Source: a bacterium (GTDB lineage Bacteria; JAHJDO01). Taken from it: a stretch of DNA of 5,052 nt. Every line of letters starts with the position of its first letter. Position 1 is the stretch's first letter. Position numbers and translations under genes: made by a program. The stretch is from positions 1 through 5,052 of the forward strand of contig DAOVHI010000102.1 in assembly GCA_030671985.1 (NCBI GenBank), given 5' to 3'. Under the pieces are notes generated by a model. It saw only the letters and a list, made by a program, of their open reading frames with translations. It ran no database searches and was not told where the DNA came from. Shown here piece by piece: positions 1-5,052 of the stretch.

Positions 1-390
1 CAGCCGGATAAACCTTTGTGCGATTGTATAAAGTTGCTAAATGTAAAGCGGGTAGGGGCATTAATGGTTATTGATAAAGATAATAATATTCATGGAATTA
101 TTTCCGAAAGAGATATCTTGCATGCAGCTTTTGATGTAAAAGGTCAAATGTGCGATATGCTCGTAAGCGATATCATGACACCAAAAGACAAGCTTATCAC
201 TGCTACAATGGAAGACAAAATCGAAGCAATTATGGAAAGCATGACTAACAACAAGATCCGGCATATTCCTATAATGAATAACGAGAAACTGCTGGGCATT
301 GTCTCTATCGGAGATATTGTTAAGACACTTTTAGATGTCGCTGTTACAGAGAACAAACACATGAAGAATTATATATCTGGTGGTTATTAG
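1..390 (+). CDS. CBS-domain pair protein, 3' part (N-terminus outside window)
   Basis: The reading frame is open from the first base of the window (QPDKPLCDCIKLL...) to a TAG at 388-390, giving 129 residues. A TTG at position 16 is not a credible start because it falls inside the first CBS motif. Two CBS motifs are visible. The end of CBS1 contains VGALMVIDKDNNIHGIISERDIL. CBS2 begins at VSDIMT and contains the repeat core IRHIPIMNNEKLLGIVSIGD. The tail ENKHMKNYISGGY resembles the tail of small stand-alone CBS-pair proteins of about 140 residues, so I estimate that about 20 residues are missing. CBS pairs usually bind adenosyl ligands (AMP, ATP, SAM, NAD) as regulatory sensors in the cytoplasm. 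No fused effector domain is visible, and the partner and ligand cannot be told. It points toward the thi operon, so its position says little about function. Confidence 0.87.
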   Translation, partial: QPDKPLCDCIKLLNVKRVGALMVIDKDNNIHGIISERDILHAAFDVKGQMCDMLVSDIMTPKDKLITATMEDKIEAIMESMTNNKIRHIPIMNNEKLLGIVSIGDIVKTLLDVAVTENKHMKNYISGGY

Positions 391-403
391 TCCTGACTAA
401 AAG

Positions 404-1348
404 TTACTGTTTTTTAAAATGGTCGTAGCCAAACTTAGTAAGTTTTATTAACTTGTTATTTTTCTTAATGTAAACGCCATTGTCTTTTATGATTTCTCCA
501 ACGCAGCAGCCGTATGCTTTTTTGCTTTTCTCTTTCGAAACAGTGTAAACAAGTTCAAAATCCTCTCCCCCGTATAGGGCAAAATCCAAGGCGCTTTCAC
601 TACAGGCTTGAGCAGCCATATGAGTTTGCCTGTCTATAGGAACTTTATCTGCGTATATAATCGCTCCGCATTTGCTTTGCTCGGAGATATTTCTGAGCTC
701 AGAGGCAAGCCCATCGCTTATATCCTCCATTGCATTGGCATAGCCTGCAATCTTCCATGATACATCAAGCCTGGATTTTGGCGTGGTATGACATGTCTTG
801 ATTTTCTCAAAACCTTTTATCTTATTTCTGAAAAGATGCAAACCCGCTGTTGATGCGCCTAGAAGTCCCGTTACAAATATGAGGTCTCCCGCCTTTGCAT
901 CCTTTCTCATACAAAGATGTTCTTTATCTGTTTCACCTATTAAAGTTATGGTAATAACATTAACATCCCCATGAGTAGTGTCTCCTCCGATTATATCGAC
1001 GTTATGTCTCTTGCACCTCTTTCTCATTCCTTTATATATTTCCTCAACCATATGCATTGTTGAATCGGATCTTAATACAAGAGAGACCAATACATACAAA
1101 GGCACACCTCCCATTGCAGCGATGTCGGATAAATTGCTTTCTATGGCTTTTATGCCGACCTGCTCAGGGGTAAAATAGGCAAAAGAGAAATGGTCATCTT
1201 CAACAATAGTATCTGTTGTAACTAAAAGAAACTTGTTCTCATATTTTATTACAGCCGCATCATCTCCTATACCGCAGATTACTTCTTTTCTTATCGGACG
1301 GGCAGCGATATGTTTTATTAAATCAAACTCTCCGCTAAGTTTTGTCAT
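404..1348 (-). CDS. thiL: Thiamine-monophosphate kinase ThiL
   Basis: This cytoplasmic enzyme phosphorylates thiamin monophosphate with ATP to give thiamin diphosphate (TPP), the last step of the pathway. At 314 residues it has the normal length for the family. The ThiL/PurM-like motifs occur in order: GIGDDAAV (26-33), TTDTIVEDDHF (44-54), SNLSDIAAMGGVP (71-83), GGDTTHG (121-127), TGLLGASTAGL (160-170), EDISDGLASEL (208-218) and GGEDFEL (260-266). The aspartates expected to bind Mg-nucleotide and phosphate (D29, D30, D46, D75, D123, D212) are all present. The ATG start overlaps the last 14 nt of thiC. A GAAGGA Shine-Dalgarno sequence lies 8 nt upstream, inside the thiC C-terminal codons, which supports this start and suggests translational coupling. 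The stretch VEDDHF differs from the commoner EGVHF or AGNHF and may be lineage variation. This is the last gene of the riboswitch-controlled operon. Confidence 0.97.
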   Translation of the reverse strand: MTKLSGEFDLIKHIAARPIRKEVICGIGDDAAVIKYENKFLLVTTDTIVEDDHFSFAYFTPEQVGIKAIESNLSDIAAMGGVPLYVLVSLVLRSDSTMHMVEEIYKGMRKRCKRHNVDIIGGDTTHGDVNVITITLIGETDKEHLCMRKDAKAGDLIFVTGLLGASTAGLHLFRNKIKGFEKIKTCHTTPKSRLDVSWKIAGYANAMEDISDGLASELRNISEQSKCGAIIYADKVPIDRQTHMAAQACSESALDFALYGGEDFELVYTVSKEKSKKAYGCCVGEIIKDNGVYIKKNNKLIKLTKFGYDHFKKQ

Positions 1349-2594
1349 ATTTCCAGTCCTTCATTACACAAAACTCTCCGCACATTGTGCATTCTTCATC
1401 TTTATTTATTTTGCTGTGTTCTCTATATTTCCTTGCTTTTTCAGGATCTATTGAAAGAGATATCATGCTTTCCCAATCAAGTTTTTTTCTACTTATAGAC
1501 ATTTTCCTATCCCAATCCAGAGCTTTTTTATGTCCTCTTGCTACGTCTGCTGCATGAGCAGCTATCTTCGCGGCGATCACACCTTCTTTTACGTCATCTT
1601 CTGTCGGCAGGCTCAAATGTTCTGCAGGGGTGACGTAACATAGGAAGGACGCTCCATAATACGCGGCAAGGGTTCCTCCTATTGCGCATGTTATATGATC
1701 GTAACCCGGAGCAATATCCGTTACAAGCGGACCGAGAACGTAAAACGGTGCATTCTTGCAGTATTTCTTTTGAAGTTTCATGTTCTTCTCAATCTGATTT
1801 AGAGGAACATGTCCAGGTCCTTCTATCATTGCCTGAACTCCTCGCTCACTCGCTCTTTCAGCCAGCATACCAAGATTTTTAAGTTCTTTTATCTGCGCTT
1901 TATCTGTTGCGTCTGCAATGCATCCGGGTCTCAGCCCGTCACCAAGACTAAGAGTCATATCATACTCTTTTGCTATGTCCAAAACCTCGTCATAATACTC
2001 AAATAACGGATTTTCCATGCGATGCTGCTGCATCCATCTCATTATGAAAGTTCCGCCTCTTGACACAACACCCGTCATCCTGTTTTTCAATAAAGGAATG
2101 CAATCTCTTGTGAATCCGCAATGAACGGTTACAAAATCAACTCCCTGCTCGCCATGTATTCGAATCGTATTTAATATGTCTTCTTTGCTTATCCTTGCAA
2201 TATATTTTTTTTCTACCATTACCTGATAAACAGGAACGGTTCCTACCGGCACACTTGATTCTTCAATAACTGTTTTGCGAATCTTATTCAAATCGCCTCC
2301 TATGCTTAAATCCATGATTGCATCAGCGCCGGACTTAATTGCAATATGTAATTTTCTTAACTCTTTTTTTATGTCAGCATCCTTTGGAGACGTACCTATA
2401 TTTGCATTTATCTTTACAGTTAAACCTGATCCAATACCTATTGGAGAGAATTTATGTTTTTTGCTTTTAGGAATGACTATTTCTCCCGCCGCAATTTTCT
2501 GAACTAATTCATTTGCGTCCATCCCTTCTTTTTCAGCTACTATTGTTACATCTTTTGTAACAATTCCCTTCTTTGCCGATTCAAGTAATGTCAT
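1335..2594 (-). CDS. thiC: Phosphomethylpyrimidine synthase ThiC (HMP-P synthase, radical SAM)
   Basis: ThiC rearranges aminoimidazole ribotide (AIR) into 4-amino-5-hydroxymethyl-2-methylpyrimidine phosphate, the pyrimidine half of thiamin, using SAM and a [4Fe-4S] cluster. The protein has 419 residues, which fits the short form of many anaerobes and archaea; the proteobacterial form is longer at its N-terminus. Landmarks are KINANIGTS (61-69), MDLSIGGDL (94-102), VTVHCG (155-160), SRGGT (178-182), SLGDGLRPG (216-224), EGPGHVP (258-264), GPLVTDIAPGYDHI (288-301) and TPAEHLSLP (322-330). H262 and H326 fall in the two motifs that supply the family's catalytic-metal histidines. The C-terminal cluster ligands are C402, C405 and C409 (CTMCGEFC). 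The ATG follows the thi4 stop with no gap. A GAAGGG Shine-Dalgarno sequence formed by the last thi4 codons lies 7 nt upstream, so translation is probably coupled. The enzyme is oxygen-sensitive and cytoplasmic. Confidence 0.98.
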   Translation of the reverse strand: MTLLESAKKGIVTKDVTIVAEKEGMDANELVQKIAAGEIVIPKSKKHKFSPIGIGSGLTVKINANIGTSPKDADIKKELRKLHIAIKSGADAIMDLSIGGDLNKIRKTVIEESSVPVGTVPVYQVMVEKKYIARISKEDILNTIRIHGEQGVDFVTVHCGFTRDCIPLLKNRMTGVVSRGGTFIMRWMQQHRMENPLFEYYDEVLDIAKEYDMTLSLGDGLRPGCIADATDKAQIKELKNLGMLAERASERGVQAMIEGPGHVPLNQIEKNMKLQKKYCKNAPFYVLGPLVTDIAPGYDHITCAIGGTLAAYYGASFLCYVTPAEHLSLPTEDDVKEGVIAAKIAAHAADVARGHKKALDWDRKMSISRKKLDWESMISLSIDPEKARKYREHSKINKDEECTMCGEFCVMKDWKYDKT

Positions 2595-3377
2595 TTATTT
2601 TCCCTTCTTAAATTTTTTAATTATAATCTCAGATGCTCTTTTACCTGAAAGGAGCATCCCGCCAAAAATCGGTCCCATTCTAGGTCCGCCAAATGCCGCA
2701 TTCGCTGCCATACCAACCACAAACAATCCGGGATATATCTCCTTCGTATTCTTTATTGTATCCTTCTCTGCTTTATCCGCATTCATGGGCATTTCGCCCA
2801 TTATTTTACCCGTTTTTGTTTTTAATTTGGCTCCTGCTTTTTTCTCAAGTACAGTCAATACTTCAAGAGGATGTCCTGTTGCTTCTATGGCATATCTGCT
2901 TTTCACAGTCAATGGATCAACGTGCAGCCCTGCAATCTCTACAGGAGACCAGTTAATAACAAATCCTTTTACAGTGTTATTAATAATTAAAGTATCTTCT
3001 ACGGACATGCAATTGAATATTTTTACGCCGGAGGACATTGCTTTTGCCAGAAGCTTTGACATTGCTTCAACAGAATCAGCCACATAATAATTCTTTTGAT
3101 ATTCTTCATGTGAAATATCAAATTCGTTAAGAACTTCCAAAGCATTTTCCTGCACAACGATCTGGTTGAACATCATGCCTCCTCCCCACATACCTCCGCC
3201 GGGTGAGAGTTTTCTTTCAAATATTGCGACATTTAATCCGGCTTTTGCCATATAATAGGAAGCTACTATGCCTGCAGGGCCTGCTCCTGCGATCGCAACA
3301 TCAAGATTCAGACAATTTATAAGTTTCTTATTGTACGTTTCGAGTATAGCTTTTGAGATTATTGTTTCATCCAGCAT
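2595..3377 (-). CDS. thi4: Thiamine thiazole synthase, sulfide-dependent (Thi4 family)
   Basis: Thi4 builds adenosine diphospho-5-(2-hydroxyethyl)-4-methylthiazole-2-carboxylate (ADT) from NAD and glycine, the thiazole half of thiamin. From the start chosen here it has 260 residues. It shows the Rossmann dinucleotide motif DVAIAGAGPAG (26-36), FERKLSPGGGMWGGG (53-67), VEIAGLHVDPL (146-156), EATGHP (165-170) and the C-terminal GGPRMGPIFGGMLLSGK. Yeast-type suicide Thi4 has a sulfur-donating cysteine in the GLHVDPL region. Here it is His152, as in archaeal enzymes that use free sulfide with Fe(II) and turn over repeatedly. An ATG 15 nt upstream (3390-3392) keeps the frame open, but it overlaps the GGAGGA ribosome-binding site and has no such site of its own. 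The ATG at 3375-3377 has ideal spacing and begins MLDETIISKAI, like known homologues. First gene of the operon, downstream of the TPP riboswitch. It appears to stand in for ThiG/ThiS/ThiF/ThiH, none of which is in the window. Confidence 0.95.
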   Translation of the reverse strand: MLDETIISKAILETYNKKLINCLNLDVAIAGAGPAGIVASYYMAKAGLNVAIFERKLSPGGGMWGGGMMFNQIVVQENALEVLNEFDISHEEYQKNYYVADSVEAMSKLLAKAMSSGVKIFNCMSVEDTLIINNTVKGFVINWSPVEIAGLHVDPLTVKSRYAIEATGHPLEVLTVLEKKAGAKLKTKTGKIMGEMPMNADKAEKDTIKNTKEIYPGLFVVGMAANAAFGGPRMGPIFGGMLLSGKRASEIIIKKFKKGK

Positions 3378-3384
3378 TTTTCCA

Positions 3385-3390
3385 TCCTCC
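3385..3390 (-). promoter_or_regulatory. Shine-Dalgarno site of thi4 (decides the start codon)
   Basis: The minus strand reads GGAGGA followed by 7 nt (TGGAAAA sharing its last A with the start) and then the ATG at 3375-3377. The first G of this site is also the third base of an upstream in-frame ATG (3390-3392). That upstream ATG is preceded only by an A/T run with no purine-rich match, so initiation there is unlikely. The site lies downstream of the intrinsic terminator. The riboswitch therefore most likely controls whether this site is transcribed at all, rather than masking it. Confidence 0.8.
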
Positions 3391-3422
3391 ATGTTATATT
3401 ATATTATAATTTTTAATTACAT

Positions 3423-3453
3423 AAAAAAAATCTGCTCCGTTCAGGAACAGATT
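3423..3453 (-). terminator. Riboswitch-controlled intrinsic terminator (attenuator) upstream of thi4
   Basis: On the minus strand the 5' arm AATCTGTTCC (3453-3444), the loop TGAAC (3443-3439) and the 3' arm GGAGCAGATT (3438-3429) form a 10-bp stem with one G-U pair. The run of U residues extends from 3430 to 3423 and includes the last stem bases. This is a strong Rho-independent terminator placed between the TPP aptamer and the thi4 ribosome-binding site, the expected position for transcriptional attenuation. The 5' arm can alternatively pair with the 3' edge of the aptamer (see the riboswitch entry). Confidence 0.95.
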
Positions 3454-3478
3454 AAAAACTAATTCCAACTCATTTTCC

Positions 3479-3558
3479 GTTCCCTACGCGGGTATTATCC
3501 CAACAGGTTCAAGGGGTCTTCCGAACACCTTCGGAACTCTCAGCTCTACGCTCCCCCA
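3479..3558 (-). promoter_or_regulatory. TPP riboswitch (THI element) aptamer
   Basis: The minus strand matches the THI-box consensus nearly base for base. P2 is formed by GGGGG (3557-3553) with CCCCU (3516-3512). P3 is a short AGC/GCU stem (3552-3550 with 3544-3542) leading into the conserved CTGAGA (3543-3538), which binds the pyrimidine ring. A 7-bp optional hairpin, TTCCGAA-GGTG-TTCGGAA (3536-3519), follows. Then come TTGAACCTG (3512-3504), P5 GGG-ATAATA-CCC (3501-3490) and GCGTAGGGAA (3489-3480), which carries the pyrophosphate-binding GCG. P4 pairs CCT (3507-3505) with AGG (3485-3483). The closing stem P1 is weak; the best candidate is AATTGAT (3564-3558) with ATGAGTT (3473-3467) and one mismatch. 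GGGAACGGA (3484-3476) can pair over 9 bp with TCTGTTCCT (3451-3443) in the terminator arm, a clear antiterminator. TPP binding should therefore favour termination before thi4-thiC-thiL. Confidence 0.97.
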
Positions 3559-3568
3559 TCAATTTTTG

Positions 3569-3597
3569 ATTATAACTCTTTTACGTCTAGATTACAA
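3569..3597 (-). promoter_or_regulatory. Predicted sigma70-type promoter of the thi operon
   Basis: The minus strand has TTGTAA (3597-3592, four of six matches to TTGACA), exactly 17 bp, then a perfect TATAAT (3574-3569). Transcription would begin near 3562-3563, only a few bases before the TPP aptamer. The -35 hexamer lies within the last codons of leuS and the spacer spans its stop codon. No convincing leuS terminator lies between, so read-through from leuS could also feed the riboswitch. The call rests on hexamer match, spacing and position; the start site is inferred. Confidence 0.72.
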
Positions 3598-5052
3598 TAT
3601 TAACCAGTTTCCCGGGAACAACAAATATCTTTCGGATTGTTTTGTTGGCGATGATTTCTTTTATGTGTTGATCTGCAAAAACAAGTTTTTTGATTTCTTC
3701 TTCATTAAGATTTGCGCTTATTTGCAGTCTGCTTTTTATTTTACCATTGATCTGCACAACGATCTCAACCTCATCAACTTTTATCGCATCCTCATTATAC
3801 TCTAGCCACGTCTGACTGTGAATACTATGCTCATGTCCAATAACATGCCACAGCTCCTCTGATAGAAAAGGAGTGACAGGTGATAATAGTCTTATTAATG
3901 TTTCCAAAGCTTCTGTCCACAGCTTTGATGATGTAACTTCTTTGTCTTTTTTGGTCTCGTATAAATAGTTGATATATTCCATTAAAGCGGCAATTGCAGT
4001 ATTAAACTGAAGCCGTTCTATGTCAAAGGTAAATCTTTTAATAGTTTTATGTATCCACATGTTTAACGTTTTGTGTTTCTTCTTATCTTCTATACTGCCG
4101 TTTTTATCATGCGATTTAAATTCAAGAACAATTTCCCATACTCTGTTAATGAAACGGGATACGCCTTTTATTCCTTTTTGTTCCCATTTTACTTCCTGAT
4201 CAAATGGCCCCATAAATAGAATATACGCTCTGAGAACATCTGCACCAAATTTTTCTACCACACTATCAGGGGTTATAACATTGCCCTTTGATTTTGACAT
4301 CTTCTGATTATCATAGGAAAGCATCATTCCCTGATTTTTTAAAACCTTAAACGGTTCGTCAAATTCTATTAATCTCTCGTCATACATCACTTTTGTCCAG
4401 AAGCGCGCATATAGAAGGTGCATAACCGCATGCTCTGCGCCGCCAATATATAAATCTACAGGCAGCCAGTATTTAATTTTTTCTTTATCAAATGCGGCTT
4501 TCGAAGAATTTGGATTTGGAAATCGCAGAAAATACCATGAAGAACACGCAAAACCGTCCATTGTATCGGTTTCTCTTTGCGCAGAACTCCCGCACTTTGG
4601 GCATTTGGTATTTACAAAGTCCTCTACTTTTGCCAGAGGAGAACGTCCTGTTCCTGTCGGATGAAAATCCTCAATCTCCGGAAGCAATACGGGGAGTTCA
4701 TTCTCCGGTACAGGAACTATGCCGCATTTTTTGCATTGAACTATGGGAATGGGCGCCCCCCAGTATCTTTGGCGGGATATGAGCCAGTCTCTAAATCTAT
4801 ATGAAATCTTTTTACCGCCAAACCCGTGTTCTTTGGCAAATTTACTAAGAGCTTTAATGCCTTCTTTTGAGGATAATCCATTAAACCGCCCTGAATTTAT
4901 CATTGTCCCGTGTTCAACATATGCATCTTCTAAAACATGTTCTTTTCCGTCAGGGCTTATAACCTCTTTAACAGGAATGTCATATTTTTCAGTAAAAGCG
5001 AAGTCCCGCTTGTCGTGCGCAGGCACTGCCATTACTGCGCCGGTGCCGTAGG
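3587..5052 (-). CDS. leuS: Leucyl-tRNA synthetase LeuRS, C-terminal part (5' end outside window)
   Basis: LeuRS charges tRNA-Leu with leucine in the cytoplasm and hydrolyses mischarged tRNA. The frame is open to the window edge; about 487 of roughly 800 codons are present. Residues below are counted from the Met at 5032, which is internal. The fragment opens in the editing (CP1) domain with GTGAVMAVPAHDKRDF, including the conserved editing aspartate of HDKRD. It then re-enters the catalytic domain with RDWLISRQRYWGAPIP (81-96). A zinc-ribbon-like CKKC (100-103) and CPKC (144-147) pair follows, then ETDTMDGFACSSWYFLR, YIGGAEHAVMHLLYARFW (195-212) and the ATP-binding KMSKS (244-248, bases 4289-4303). 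Only a few residues separate GMML from KMSKS, so the leucine-specific insertion seen in E. coli LeuRS is missing, as in Bacillus-type enzymes. The helical anticodon-binding domain and the small C-terminal domain (VQINGKIKSRLQI) complete the protein, with TAG at 3589-3587. The next gene downstream is thi4, behind its own promoter. Confidence 0.98.
   Translation of the reverse strand, partial: YGTGAVMAVPAHDKRDFAFTEKYDIPVKEVISPDGKEHVLEDAYVEHGTMINSGRFNGLSSKEGIKALSKFAKEHGFGGKKISYRFRDWLISRQRYWGAPIPIVQCKKCGIVPVPENELPVLLPEIEDFHPTGTGRSPLAKVEDFVNTKCPKCGSSAQRETDTMDGFACSSWYFLRFPNPNSSKAAFDKEKIKYWLPVDLYIGGAEHAVMHLLYARFWTKVMYDERLIEFDEPFKVLKNQGMMLSYDNQKMSKSKGNVITPDSVVEKFGADVLRAYILFMGPFDQEVKWEQKGIKGVSRFINRVWEIVLEFKSHDKNGSIEDKKKHKTLNMWIHKTIKRFTFDIERLQFNTAIAALMEYINYLYETKKDKEVTSSKLWTEALETLIRLLSPVTPFLSEELWHVIGHEHSIHSQTWLEYNEDAIKVDEVEIVVQINGKIKSRLQISANLNEEEIKKLVFADQHIKEIIANKTIRKIFVVPGKLVNIVI

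Noticed and set aside
61-362. Antisense frames within the CBS gene (61-264 and 144-362, minus strand).
   Set aside because: The plus-strand frame shows clear CBS motifs throughout. The minus-strand frames show no recognisable motif and are shadows.
387-400. Short inverted repeat TTAGTCCTGACTAA spanning the CBS gene stop, a possible bidirectional terminator between the convergent genes.
   Set aside because: Only about five A/T-rich pairs around a four-base loop. The nearest T run on the plus strand starts 10 nt later, and there is none on the minus strand, so it is too weak to call. No better terminator is visible in the 13-nt gap, and the two transcripts may overlap.
978-1178. Open frames opposite or inside thiL, thiC, thi4 and leuS, for example 978-1178 (+), 2275-2502 (+), 2785-3087 (+), 4492-4782 (+) and 4743-5051 (+).
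   Set aside because: All lie antisense to strongly conserved coding sequence, resemble no family I know, and their translations have shadow-frame composition without supporting ribosome-binding sites.
3393-3410. Tandem TATAAT-like repeats just before thi4, considered as a second, riboswitch-independent promoter.
   Set aside because: At 17 bp upstream there is only the terminator's T run, with no -35-like hexamer. Initiation there would also leave almost no leader before the ribosome-binding site. More likely an unstructured A/T spacer.
3558-3570. Inverted repeat ATCAATTTTTGAT just after leuS, considered as a leuS terminator.
   Set aside because: Five A/T-rich pairs with a three-base loop and no U-run following on the minus strand. 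It overlaps the -10 box and the aptamer's 5' flank, which explain the bases better.
1-5052. Search for mobile elements, CRISPR repeats, tRNA or rRNA genes, toxin-antitoxin pairs or an undescribed defence system.
   Set aside because: Nearly every base belongs to a recognisable housekeeping gene or to the riboswitch leader. No direct repeats, transposase motifs, cloverleaf structures or unexplained long intergenic DNA were seen.

Overview
The window looks like ordinary chromosome of an AT-rich, probably anaerobic bacterium. It carries a TPP-controlled thiamin biosynthesis operon (thi4-thiC-thiL, minus strand) between the 3' part of leuS (minus strand) and the 3' part of a small CBS-pair protein (plus strand). 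Several features point to Bacteria: a sigma70-like promoter (TTGTAA, 17 bp, TATAAT), strong Shine-Dalgarno sites, a transcription-terminating TPP riboswitch and a bacterial-type leucyl-tRNA synthetase. Two features point to anaerobic, sulfide-containing conditions: Thi4 is the histidine (sulfide-using) type otherwise known from archaea and anaerobic bacteria, and ThiC is a radical-SAM [4Fe-4S] enzyme. I cannot assign a phylum from the sequence alone.

Layout from left to right. Positions 1-390 (+) hold a CBS-domain protein missing its N-terminus. It converges on thiL with only a 13-nt gap. Positions 404-1348 (-) are thiL, 1335-2594 (-) thiC and 2595-3377 (-) thi4. These three genes are packed tightly: thi4's stop codon directly abuts thiC's ATG, and thiC and thiL overlap by 14 nt, so they are very likely one transcript. 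Positions 3378-3586 are the only intergenic stretch, and it is fully used. In the direction of transcription it holds a promoter whose -35 box lies inside the leuS end, a textbook TPP aptamer, an intrinsic terminator and the thi4 ribosome-binding site. Positions 3587-5052 (-) hold about the last 487 codons of leuS.

How the genes work together: Thi4 makes the thiazole half of thiamin as an ADP adduct, ThiC makes the pyrimidine half (HMP-P), and ThiL performs the last step, TMP to TPP. TPP is then sensed by the leader RNA, which can form either a 9-bp antiterminator or the terminator hairpin. The joining and kinase steps (ThiE, ThiD or ThiN) and release of the thiazole from its ADP adduct are not encoded here and must come from elsewhere.

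I found no undescribed system. The most rewarding details are the readable riboswitch switching mechanism, the sulfide-type Thi4 inside a bacterial TPP-riboswitch operon, and a corrected thi4 start codon.
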